In this document: in pieces, positions 22,149-49,702 of the stretch
Numbering within the stretch: the stretch's first letter is position 1
How the letters are laid out: each line of letters starts with the position of its first letter
NCBI GenBank assembly: GCA_030268105.1
Contig: BSDZ01000017.1
Coordinates: 3,390,001-3,454,000, forward strand
Reading direction: 5' to 3'
From: Volvox africanus
Taxonomy: Eukaryota > Chlorophyta > Chlorophyceae > Chlamydomonadales > Volvocaceae
Length of the DNA stretch: 64,000 nucleotides
Position numbers and translations under genes: made by a program
The notes under the pieces: generated by a model
The model's input: the letters and a program-made list of their open reading frames with translations, nothing else
Told to the model about the DNA's origin: nothing
Database searches by the model: none

Positions 22149-22846
22149 CGCGGCGCATGCATCCATAAACTCATGTGGTTATGATTCTAGCCACTGCACA
22201 CCAATAAAACTGCCAAAACCAGTCAATGATATCTGAGCGTGTCGGACAAGTACACGTGAAGCTTTCCAACCGTCCAACGGAGATAACAAGTCAAACAACC
22301 GAATAGCTTTATAAGTACAGGAAGGCGCACCATATACTCCGCATTCGTGCAAATCCCTTCATGTTACCCAGTCCGTTACTTGTCTCGGAGGCCATTTTAG
22401 AAGCCAGTCATCTCACCAGTAAATATGCCCCACCATATTATCTTAAAATACCACCCGGTGTACCTGATGTGGCCAACAGCTCGTGTCGATCTTTTTTACG
22501 CCGTCAAAAATCACCTGACGATTGATTTATCAAACTACTGGACATGTTGCAGCAAACCGATACGTGAGAACTGGCATTCACCCATTGCACTGGTCCTGCA
22601 AATTGACATGAGACGAACATCCGTACAAACGGACAGCCGCAAGAGTGGCGATTGACGCCTGGATTCAATATGACTGGCGTGCCAACGCGACATCGGCTTG
22701 TTCTGTTATTGTGCGATTGGTTTAAACTGATATGGGAAACTTGTAGCTTTAACGATCGCGGCATCACAGGGACCGGAGCTGCAAGCTTTAGATAGCTGCC
22801 GTGTAATAAAAGAGAGGAGATATATTTCGAATTTTAATCGCTAAGC
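22149..22846 (+). other. Upstream region of THO2, no gene seen
   Basis: About 700 bp without a convincing ORF or known repeat. It should contain the promoter and 5' UTR of THO2. I could not identify a TATA box or defined promoter element with confidence. Confidence 0.5.
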
Positions 22847-39750
<16,904 letters not shown>

Positions 39751-41411
39751 GGGGATAATGAAGAATGGGTTGAAGAATCTTTCGAGTGCGGACTCTGCAG
39801 AGGCCCAGGCCCAGGCGTGTTGGTTCGGATGCTGGATGGAGAGGCGCTGGAGGGACTGAACTTGAAGATAACAGAATAAATAGTGTTGCGCATGCAATCC
39901 GTGTGCTGCGATTCATTCGACATGAAGCCATATGCGGACAATATTGTTACTATCTCCGTGCCAGTAACAGAACCTAAGTTGGTGGATTTCTGTCTGTCTA
40001 CAGCCTCTCCGGACGTGTTAAGGTTATATCTTGGAATAGTAGAGCCCAGCTCTGGTACGTTCATCAGATGCCTCACGTTGATACGCATGCTTCCCCTGAC
40101 CTGCAGTTGTACTCTTGACCGGCCCGTGTACTGGCGGCAGTGAGCGAACAAAAAGAAACGTAAAGGGAAAAACAGGGGAATTTAGGAGGGAAAACGTGGG
40201 ATTGGCGTGGAAGAACACAATGACGCACAAGGGAGAACAGTCAGCCTAGGAATACCGTCACAGCTCCCCATAAAGGCAGCCAGCATTCGCCAAAATTCAC
40301 ATGTGAAAGTGCTACAAGTCCCAGTTGAATGCAAGCTTGATATGGACGGAAGCAATGAGTAGGCGTCGCATCGCCAAGCGAAGCCTTACCCCGTGGGAGG
40401 TCAGGAGCATCAGGCGACGGGGCCCAGGAAAGGTGGTGGAGGAGGGTAACCTGGGTTGGAACAACGAACCGCGTGACGCGGTCATGACAGATTCCTAAAT
40501 GGTTGTCTAAGGGATACTAAAACACAGTGCATCCGTACTGCAGTGGATGTGCCAGGGCAAACCATGACGGTGAGTCTCTGGTTCCATAGGGCGGACATTC
40601 TCGTGATGTTGCGCGGGGAGGGGCGAGGGAATGAGGCAGTATCGGATTTGAGCTACGGACTCGTCATGAAAGATGGGAAGATGGACTATCGGGTTGGGAT
40701 CCATGGTGGGTTAGGACAAATCACAGACCGCGGGCTGCAAGAGCCAGAGGGGCCGGACGGAGAGGTAGTACGCACTGCGTGCAACAAGTAGGAGGATGTC
40801 GCTACATCCTCGGCCACTCCCGTGCCCATGGGGGCTCCAAAGGTCATTCTTGCTCATGGCACATATCCCCGTCCACACGAAGCTGCATCATTCTTCTGCC
40901 GTTGCCACCGATGCTGATGTTGCTAGGTAACCTTGCCAGTAATCCTGCTGGCAGTCCTGCCGTGTAGTAATCATGATAATGATTAAGATTGTAGCAGTAA
41001 TAGGCCGGCAAGAGGTACCTGGGCAGCCAGATCCTCACACCCCTAATTCCTTACCATGTCCTCCACTCACCATAACATTTGCTGATAATATCAACACTTG
41101 CGAACACCGCACTTACCTTCTATTGTGCACAATCCGATAAATGCAGTAGTTGAATGCCAGACCTAACACATTCCCCTTCCCCGAAGCGTTCAATCAATAC
41201 ACGTTTCGCTGCTTCATTAGAACCCTTCGCCTTTGCAATAATCACGTATATACGCACAACGATGGTTGTGGTAGGTTGTTACTCAGGGAAGGTTAAAGCG
41301 AATGGCACGGAATCAACGAATCCTTCTAGTTACGTCCTGCAGAAGCTCAAGCTGGAATCCGACATGTACACAGATGCTCCTTCGGTCGTCCGTCCACATC
41401 CTGCTACATCA
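39751..41411. other. Convergent intergenic region between THO2 and the GT47 gene
   Basis: Holds the 3' UTRs of two convergent genes. An AATAAA occurs near 39874. I did not find the chlorophyte poly(A) signal TGTAA close to either stop. Short open frames (for example 40543-40791) lack family signatures and I do not call them genes. Confidence 0.5.
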
Positions 41412-44400
41412 TCAGCCGTGCCTCGTTTCATTTATCTTGTGGTACAACCACTGTATAATAGTGCTGAACGCGTCCTCTTCGAACGGAAAGTCACGGTTAG
41501 GACGAAACGGTGACACCCGCGGGGGCAAATTGTAAGACGCATTGAGAAGCGCCGGTGGATACACATTTGCATTCCGCGCCAGTACGTCTTGATAGGTTTG
41601 GCGCAACAGTGGCCCTGTAGCATACGTAAACCTGGTGGGGCGGGCAGGGCAGACATAAGGAAGGTTCTTGTAACTGCAGGTGGTGCCAAGTAGACCAGCA
41701 AAACAACAAAAAATAGGGTAGCTAAACTATATCCTGTACATATGGGTGCGTCTTAATAAACCCACATCTGCCCCATTCACTAGCACCACTATAAATTATC
41801 CACCCCATCACCATCCCAATATACACCGCCTAAACACTTTGCTTTTAACTATCTTACCCTGTCTTGCACCTGTCTATTTCAAACAGGCACTCACCACCCA
41901 CCTGTGCCATACTCTGGCCAAGTTTCGCTGCAACTTTGCCACTCGCTCAGGTGATATGCCTGTCAACAGCTCTGGAATAGCGGCCAACGCCTGATCATCC
42001 TCACGAATGCGCACCGAGAACGATTCCCAGCTCAGAATGCTTTCGAACACTGCATGCACGTGGTCCATGACCACCAATGGGATACAGCCGTGCAAGATTG
42101 CGTCTTCGGCACGTGGTGACCAGCCATCGCCTGCACGGACATTACAAGACCTGACAGACGTAACCAACACTGCTGGACATATACGAACGCGCAGCCATGC
42201 TCCAATGTAGTGGCATTCAGTGACATTTAAAGCTTATGCCCCAAGATCTCTGACATATAAAATGCATCCCTGCGTTCTGACAAGCGGCATATCAGCGCCG
42301 GGAACCAGCTCGTGCTCACGGCGCCCGTTCCTCTGCGGCGCGCAGTGCTGCCAGCTAGGATCATCGTCCTATCGACACCCTGGTCCCACACGCACCCGGC
42401 GCAACTAGGCAGAATTTGGATCGGGCCAAGTGTTCGGTGTAGGAGCCGGGAATCAGTTCGCCAGTGCCAATAAAGATTTTGTACTTGGTCGCCCAATCAC
42501 CATCCTGAGCCAACCTGTACAGCTCCGGGAGGGCAAGGGACCAGTACCACTTGTCCTTTCCTGTAAGTATCTCGCGGCTCAGTTCCCATCTCACCCACTT
42601 GAGCAGGGCGATGCATGCGTGCTGGGGACTTGCCGCAGGATTAGCAGCTGGACCTAGCAGCACACAGTCCACCAATGCCACTACCCGGAAGTGATGATAA
42701 GGTGAGGTGTGACCTATGCCTTGGCCAACCTAACAGGCGATGTGTAAATGTTCGTGAAGATGGCGCTGTTGCAGCCTTGATCCGGTAATATCACGAAGAC
42801 AACCACCTCCATTGCAAGACTAGCACCCTAGTCTCCAGCATGTGTGGAAACTAGCATGCATTGGTATGCATACCAATTCATACCCAATGCGTACCGATGC
42901 GTACCAATGCATACCAATGCATACCAATTCATACCCAATGCGTACCCAATGCATACAAGTCTCTGTACATGCTGAATACTAGGGTGCTAGTATGCATTGG
43001 GGTTCATTGGCCACATCTCGGTTTCTTTCATGCAGTCTTTAATTAATCCTTTATAGCGCAGCTCTTAAGCCGTAAACTTCTAAAACCCTTAGCCACTAAA
43101 ACCCATATATAAGTGTACCCTACCCAAGGGACACATCAGGTTATTGATGCACACCTAAACAGTTTTTGGCGGATGCCACGACTGTATTGAGGATGCCGTG
43201 CAGCACCGATATCGCCTCGGAAGTAAAGCAAGATGTCGCGCTCAAAGGGTGGCGTCCCCAGCAGAGGCGACGCGTGGAAGTGTTTGGGTGGCTTGAAGGC
43301 GGGGATCACGAGGTCCTGCAGGGTGCGTTGTTGTGTAAGGTTGTCCATCCAGAATGGGAGAGGCATGAATACTCGGGGCATATGAATACGGGGCCCAGCA
43401 AACTGTGACAATCTTCATACAAAACTCATTATGGTCCCCTGGTTATCGCATACAAATAAGCAATTGGGTCACATCGTCGGCTATTAAGATGACTGGGTCA
43501 CTTTCCAAATCATATGACGCATTCGTTACGCGAAATAAGAGCTCATGGCAACACGTCCGGCACTTCCCGTCTAAGGGGGACTCTGCATCAAGTACGTAAC
43601 TAGGGTGGATTGATGTACCTTGTCCGGGTCATAACAGGGGTGCGGCCGGGTTTTGTTGACCCAGTCGAACCCCTTCCAACCCTCGAACATCTCCAGCGGC
43701 ATGGCCATGTCGTAATTGTCCTGCGCAATGTCGATTAGGAAACGCGCAGCAAATGCAATAGCCAGGGACGGACTAAGCCTAGTCAGCTATGTTCCGACGG
43801 TATCAGGGGCCCAGGGTTCTACCATATCACGTCTGATCGCTTTAAAAAAGAGCATATGGGTATATTTGGACGAATAGACAACTACATCGACACCCACAGC
43901 GAAATTTATTGGGAAAGCAGTACAGCAAAGATGCAGTTGCTTTATCGTTTTGCGACCACAACGTTCTACCTTACGTCTAGCTATCTAGTCAATTTTCTTT
44001 TCTTGACCATTCCCTTTATAGACAGTGAATTTCCCCAGACTGTCAGATAGCTCCAATACACATATTCACCGATTCCATGTACGCCACCAAAGAATGGCAA
44101 ATACCCTGCTAGCAACTACAAGCAACTGCCAGCCCTCTGCAGGCAACCATTGCAGTTATAACCCGCCAAGTCGTTCTATCGTAAGATTTAACCTGGTCAT
44201 AAGCTGAGCCGGACTTGTGATTCGCATCCATGCGGCCCCAGTGTGTGAGGATGATGGAGGTGTTGTACACCACACTGGGCATATAGCAGGCACCCTCGTC
44301 CGGAGCCATCTGCAGAAGCGGACAGACAACAAGTGGTACATATGATGGTTCAAACTTCTTCAGCGGGTCGCTCGACCTGGCGTCATGAGGCGATCGTAAG

Positions 44401-44854
44401 GGGCTCCAACATGCCACGTGAAACGACAAATTTCAGGGAAATGGTGTTGTCTCGAACTGTACGATGAGTATACCGGGTGCTGAGAAGAAGCTTTAAGAAG
44501 AATATAATTGGGAATGGGATAGTAATTATAGCTCTAGTTGGTGAATTTTAGTCAAAGCATCACAAGTACAACTTACTACAATGTTACTGAAGAAGATGCA
44601 TGAGGACATAGATGGGCATATCCCTCACGGTCAGTAGCTTTTCAAACCCTAAAATCCAGGGCCATCAATATCATTCAAGTGTCTGTGTGTCCGTGTGGAG
44701 CTCTAAAGTTAGCTCAGGAGGTAAGGATGTGCGATTGCCGTGCGGGTGGACTAGGAACATTAAGTGAACAAAACGTACGCCGTAAGGTTAGAAAACGTGT
44801 TTTGAGCAGACATTACTCTATCCGCCAGTTTCTATGTCTATATCTATATCTTGG

Positions 44855-44909
<55 letters not shown>

Positions 44910-47905
44910 GTGTCCAGGCTTCGGGTCCTTAGGGTTTTAGGGGGGGTCAGCGAGAGAGGTCTTTCCTTTTTGTGCAGTTCAGGTGTCTGCGGGGCCAGCT
45001 TTGGGTGGGGCCGGAAGGCTTTCTAGGGGGGCGCCAGTTTGGCTTGTCATCCCCCCCTCCGCCTCTTGTTGGGTTCTTTCGGCTTGGTTGTGTAAGAGTG
45101 TGCTTTCCTGCTGGTGTTTCTCCTCTGAGGGGATCTGTGTGTGTCTGTCAGGCACTTGCCAGGTCAGTTTTGGGCTAGAGGAGAGAATTCCCTGTCCTTT
45201 GAGCACCTAGGTGTCCCCCGTTTTCTGTAGGGCCCTTCTGTGGTTTCTTGGTGTCCCTGAGTGCTCTGTTAGTGGCCAGGCGAAAGCCTGTGAGGGCTCG
45301 CTGGCCCTAGTGAGAGGGGGAGCACGTGGCAGGACAGACAGACAAAGCCACGTGTTCCTCCCCTGCGCTGTGGCTCGGTCCGGTCAGGACCCCCGGTGCT
45401 CGTCTTTGAAGGGCGAGTCGCCCACAGTGTAACACCCATACATATATGTCTAACATCGGTCGGAACAATAGTGGAGACCATGCGTGATAGATAGGACAAA
45501 TGCGACTACGGCATTGGTACGACTGTCTATTCTCCCTATTATGTGGAGACAGTGCGATATGCTAAGACTTGAGCACTTATGTAACAAACTACGGAGGTCC
45601 TTCCCTGTCCGACTGCGTGTCGCATTCTAACAATACATTCGCTTTCTTTTTCTCATATAAAATCTCCTGATTGTTTTATTCAAGAAATTTTACTCCTTAT
45701 GCTCTTCTTTTCTAGTCCACCTTCCCTGAACGCTTACAAAGAATGCACCAATCTTTGGAATATTTAACTCCAGAACAAGTGTGTTAAACAAAAAATTATT
45801 GGCTAAAATTATAACGAAAATTATATCTCCAAATTTTGATTTTTTAGTCTAGACAAATTGGGCCACCTTATTTTTTGTTTACTTGGATGAAGAAAAAAGG
45901 TGTATATGACGCATTATAGGCCACGATAGTCGACAATCGCTTGAGGTATATTCAAAATTATCACTGGGTGACTGCCAATCTGAATATGAAAAAAAGATTA
46001 AAGACTTTCCATTTGATCTTATAGTATATGACGAATATTAACAAACTTTGATACCGATGTCCCAAACACCCTCATTCTTAACACCGGTCCAACTCACAAC
46101 GTTTGGGAAATCTTGGCTGTAAAAATGCTCAATATAGCTCTTACAAAAATACTTAGCATAGGAAGTATGGAATATTACCATAATTGTTAGAAGTTCCTCT
46201 AAGCTCATACTCGTTTTACGGTGTTGTTGCATGTTTAAAGGTAGTAAACGCTTTTTTGCATGTCGTTCATAAAGTTTAGCAAAACCATCTATAAAACAAA
46301 AAATTTCTGTAATATCCTTATGCATGTTGAGTTACCTTTTTTGTTGAAAAAAGTACGTTAACTCAACACTATTTCTTATGCAACCCCTAGACCTACTATA
46401 CTTCTATTCCACCCTTATCCCGAACTGGGGTAATATCACTTTCTTTAGGTTTTTTATAAAGTGATATGATTCCATCACTGCTATTAATCGAATAAAGCCT
46501 TTTCTTTTTACCTTCTTGACCTTCCAAGTTTTCAGTATCCTGATCCTTATTTTTATTATCTAGATTCATCCTCTTTAATAAAAGATTTTGCTCTATTAGA
46601 TTATCTTACCAAATATAAATCAATCCTTATAGAAAACTGTGTGTTCTCTATTCTTTATCCCAACAACATCAGACATTAATGGTAATATTTTAAGCACAAG
46701 TATTTTGTGTAGCAAATTATTTATTTACTAAATTATTATTGTACGCTTTTTAACAGCAGTAATTCTAATTTTCGTTAGCCATTAATTGGCAAAGAAAATG
46801 CAACAGGAACTCCTTTCCCTTGGTTTGGTTTAGCCCATATGTGACCGTTATGTGCTTCAATAACGTTTTTAGATAAAGCAAGCCCGATACCTCTACCACC
46901 TCCGGGAGTTTTAGTCTTTGAACAAACAGTAAATGGATCAAAAACTTCAAATAGTTCATCTTTTGGAATACCTATCCCTTCGTCTTTTACACTAAAGACG
47001 TTCTGGTTTTAGCTCAATTATAATTGTTCCCTGTTTACAGTATTGAATAGCATTTACTATAATATTATCGATAGTACGTGAAATGTAGTATTCATCACAT
47101 AATACAGTTAATTCATCCACTATTTGTAAATTAAACCATAAGTTATCTTTATCCTGAATATATAACTTTTCACATAGTTCTCATCTTTCATAAACTAAAT
47201 CAGTTAAGTTTACTTGAGATTTATTTAATTAGTAGTTAATATTATTAAGCTATGGTAAATCAATTAGATTATTTACTGAAATGGTTAACCTTTCAGAACT
47301 ATCAGCAATACCTTTTGGTTGCAATACGTCTTTGTTCTTCATTAAATTTATCGTAGTTACTTCATAAAACCTGTCTGAGACTAGTAATACCGGTAATTGG
47401 TGTGCGTGTTTCATGTTCTAGGTTTCGTAAAAGCTCATTTTTAATTTCGTATAACCTAGTTAATTCTTCTTTTAGATCATCAACTTTACTAGATAAGAAC
47501 AGATTATTGTCCCCCGATGATTCTTGATATTGTTGTTTAGGCTTTAGGAAAGCAATTAATAATATACTGTTAATCATAAACAGTATGTAAATCATTTTTA
47601 ATTTTAAATCATCTAGTTCTGCAGATAGATGTATGTTTCCGATATCTTGCTCATGAAGACCAAAAGATAAAATTAATCCACACAAAATGATACACATATA
47701 CACATACACATACACATACGCATATACACGCACACCGACCGCCCAGGATTGGCATGTACATTTGGACTTGTGCTTCCAGCCCAGCACAGCCCAACCACTC
47801 ACCAGCCAAATATGATCTCGTCCGTTCCGCCTGTTCCACCACGGAAAGTTGGTCGACAGCCATTCGTGTGCTTCGAGAATCATATTTGCCACATGCATAG
47901 GTCGG
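41412..47905 (-). CDS. Exostosin-like GT47 glycosyltransferase, C-terminal 349 aa in seven exons (5' end missing)
   Basis: Golgi or ER-type glycosyltransferase of the exostosin family; volvocine algae have many. Exons in transcription order: 47905-47803, 44309-44193, 43720-43619, 43315-43155, 42514-42396, 42130-41902, 41631-41412; phases agree. Encoded landmarks in order: [103 protein letters not shown], and an end with [15 protein letters not shown]. The family normally begins much further upstream (signal or anchor, often an EGF-like part). I found no such exon between 47906 and the retrotransposon at 48404. The gene may therefore span the insertion cluster as a giant intron, or be a 5'-truncated remnant. 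No stop or frameshift is present in the seven exons. Confidence 0.85.
42817..42993. repeat. Minisatellite flanked by an inverted repeat
   Basis: Roughly ten degenerate copies of ATACCAATGC/GTACCCAATGC lie between arms containing ACTAGCACCCTAGT (near 42820) and its inverse ACTAGGGTGCTAGT (near 42980); each arm also has the matching CAGCATGT/ACATGCTG. In an intron of the GT47 gene. Confidence 0.75.
44857..44909. repeat. Microsatellite (CATATA)n, about 50 bp
   Basis: Same hexamer as in THO2 intron 8. Confidence 0.9.
45719..45787 (+). pseudogene. C-terminal fragment of an IS3-like transposase
   Basis: A 22-codon open stretch ending [18 protein letters not shown]. The pattern R-x-H-Q-S-L-x-Y-x-T-P-x-x-V at the extreme C-terminus is characteristic of the integrase core of IS3-family OrfB proteins. 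A stop precedes it directly, and the upstream catalytic part is not visible. AT-rich codon use agrees with the neighbouring bacterial remnants. Confidence 0.5.
46038..46325 (-). pseudogene. N-terminal fragment of an IS982-like transposase
   Basis: A 95-codon ORF that starts [20 protein letters not shown] and contains [16 protein letters not shown] and FPNVVSW. These match my memory of the N-terminal region of IS982-type transposases, which are common in Rickettsiales. After FPNVVSW the similarity stops and the frame ends 20 residues later, so the DDE catalytic part is missing. An AAGG sequence about 10 bases before the ATG resembles a bacterial ribosome-binding site. Family assignment is from memory of motifs only. 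Confidence 0.55.
46396..46569 (-). CDS. Hypothetical 57-aa ORF in the AT-rich block
   Basis: An intact 58-codon frame from ATG 46569 to TAG 46396, preceded by AAAGAGG two bases before the ATG, a ribosome-binding-like purine run. The product is charged, starts [11 protein letters not shown] and contains a KKKR cluster. No signal peptide, membrane segment or known domain. It lies between the histidine kinase remnant and the transposase remnant on the same strand. Function unknown; probably not expressed in the alga. Confidence 0.4.
   Translation of the reverse strand: MNLDNKNKDQDTENLEGQEGKKKRLYSINSSDGIISLYKKPKESDITPVRDKGGIEV
46775..47690 (-). pseudogene. Broken bacterial sensor histidine kinase, probably Rickettsiales-derived
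   Basis: On the minus strand: a membrane segment ([16 protein letters not shown]), a coiled stretch, the phospho-acceptor H box ([12 protein letters not shown]), an N box ([12 protein letters not shown]), then the ATP-binding boxes [18 protein letters not shown] and [10 protein letters not shown], ending SLPING-TAA at 46775. Disruptions: frameshift after about 47362, three in-frame stops between about 47250 and 47180, and a frameshift near 47000. The [15 protein letters not shown] arrangement is one I associate with rickettsial kinases. The N-terminus is lost at the microsatellite boundary. Base composition is far more AT-rich than the flanking algal exons. Confidence 0.75.
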
Positions 47906-48403
47906 CTGTGAGCTGCAGCAGAGGGGAGCAAGAGAACATGTACGAAACATACAGGTTAAAAGCGGGCAGTTCCACGTTTGGATGGGGCCAGCTCCTGCTG
48001 CCAAGCCTGACCAGAAAACAGGATAGCTAGTTTCGAATACAGTACCTCTTAATTGTCAGTGATTCGGCAGAAGTATAATATTCCATCTCAAAATAACCTG
48101 TCCTAGCACTTAACACGCAGCATTTGAAATCATAACGTTCACGTGTATGCAAGGTGCAGGATTTTTCCTTGGCATGGCGCTGCGATAATTGCCAAGCCGA
48201 CCGTCGCCGAAATGACAAATGTCCCCATAGCTAGGTAGAGAATAGGTCAGGAAACCGTCGTAACCCCTATGCTGGAGATAATCGCGTCACGAAACGAGAA
48301 TAAAGACCCCTTAACGCGGGCTTGTGATGTCGTGAAAGACGAGCTAGCAGGCATCCTTGTAACGGCCGTTGTAAAGATCACGTTACTGCCGCGACGATAC
48401 AGT
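47906..48403. other. Sequence between the GT47 exon and element C, no gene seen
   Basis: About 500 bp in which I expected upstream GT47 exons but found none with family motifs. The bases just before the LTR (acagt, 48399-48403) are the expected target duplication of element C. Confidence 0.5.
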
Positions 48404-49236
48404 TGTTGTGCTACGGTTCGTTTCCCGCCGATGTGTAGGTCGATGCGACCCTACGAGGCGAAGTGTTATCTTGATGAACGCATGAATGACTATTGCATAT
48501 GAATGAACCTGCATGATATAGATGTATTCGCATACATTTATATATGCATTTGGCATGTTATCATTATCCATCGCGACATCGCATCATGGCAAATCCGCCT
48601 AGCATGCATGAAATACCAAATCATTGAAGTGCGCATTATGCTCTTGCTATGGAACGATAAGTAATATTATTTGATATAATATTACTTCATTACAGCACAC
48701 GTTGAGAGTGCCGCACTCGTCGCGATGCATGCCTTGCAACCGAATATCGTTATTCGGACCCTTGCATCATGCGAATGCCGGAAAGGCTTATACGTTGTTA
48801 TGCTTGGACATCGCCTATACACAGTAGGGTCGTCACACTTAGGATCGGCCTCCTAGTGTGGATCGTACGGCATTGCAATGCTGCGAGTATAACAGATGCG
48901 AGGACGGCTAAGCAAGACAAGATATTCGACACCGGAGAACACTCATGTGTTCTACATTATTATTGCTATACGCTATTCTACTGAGCCCGAGCTAAGCCTA
49001 AACTTCGCTATTTACCGCCGCTTGATGATTGCTTGCTTCCGGCGCTGACGGCGATTGCGTCCATTGCACCGCTTCGATCTGTAAGACTGTAAGTTATATC
49101 TCTTCTTGTTTGAAGTCTTCCGTTGTCTCTGTTTGCTCGCGCTTGCCTTGCTGTACTTGCAAGTGCTCGCGCATTGGTGTCGCAAGTCTTCAGACGCGCA
49201 GATACTGATGAGCAAACATGAAGGAGAGGTACAACA
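48404..49236 (+). repeat. 5' LTR of element C (833 bp)
   Basis: Starts TGTTGTGC and ends ACAACA. It keeps the three LTR hairpins, with a paired change in the third (48740-48757: CCGAATA/TATTCGG instead of CCGGATA/TATCCGG). Confidence 0.94.
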
Positions 49237-49303
49237 AATTGGTATCGAGACAGGTTCGTTGCCTAACTGTCTCTCTTTGTCTAATCGGAAGTAGGTTCTT
49301 TCT

Positions 49304-49399
49304 ATGGCGAGTTCCAGCGACGAACCACAAGGACCGCTAGATACTTTTGCCGAAGACCTAGGCCGCGCCGTTTTGGACGCCGCCGCTTCCGGTTTGTGA
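49304..49399 (+). CDS. Leader micro-ORF of element C (31 aa)
   Basis: Same ORF as in A with one residue difference (Q for R at position 9) and a TGA stop. Confidence 0.45.
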   Translation: MASSSDEPQGPLDTFAEDLGRAVLDAAASGL

Positions 49400-49702
49400 T
49401 TGTTTCATTGCTTTTGTTTAGATTGCTGCACTTGTTGTGTAAGTGTACGCTCTGAGTTGCAGGTAATCTCAGTGCACCGGCATTGCTTGCCGCGGCGACT
49501 GAGACCGGCTTTCGTCCGGACCACTTGGCGACTCTCATTGCCCAAACTACAGAGATCAGGACTCAGCTGGGCAAGTACTTGCTGAGTTTACTGAATCTTC
49601 TCAAGAGTACTGTCGGTAGGCTCACCGAATCGCTTTGTACTCTTGCCTTTGCGATAGAAGTCGGCTTCTATTACGCAAACCTAGGGTATCGCTTCGTGCT
49701 CC

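Larger units (their letters stand above)
44310..47802 (-). other. 3.5-kb GT47 intron containing a microsatellite, a GC-rich segment and AT-rich foreign DNA
   Basis: Lies between the GT47 exons that encode HIWL and APDEGACY. It contains a (CATATA)n run at 44857-44909, a GC-rich segment of unknown nature (about 44930-45440), and from about 45620 to 47690 a strongly AT-rich block with bacterial-type coding remnants. A short (CACATA)n run at 47690-47723 marks the right boundary of that block. Confidence 0.75.

Noticed and set aside
40543..40791. Possible small gene between THO2 and GT47
   Set aside because: No family motif, no clear splice or start context, and overlapping open frames on the other strand.
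44925..44950. Telomere-like TTTTAGGG motif
   Set aside because: Only about one to two units, TTAGGGTTTTAGGG, next to a microsatellite; too short to support an interstitial telomere.
47362..47931. A 189-codon ORF apparently fusing an exostosin segment to a histidine kinase
   Set aside because: It reads through a GT47 splice donor, a microsatellite and a bacterial pseudogene by chance. The exon has a good GT donor at 47802 that restores the family alignment.
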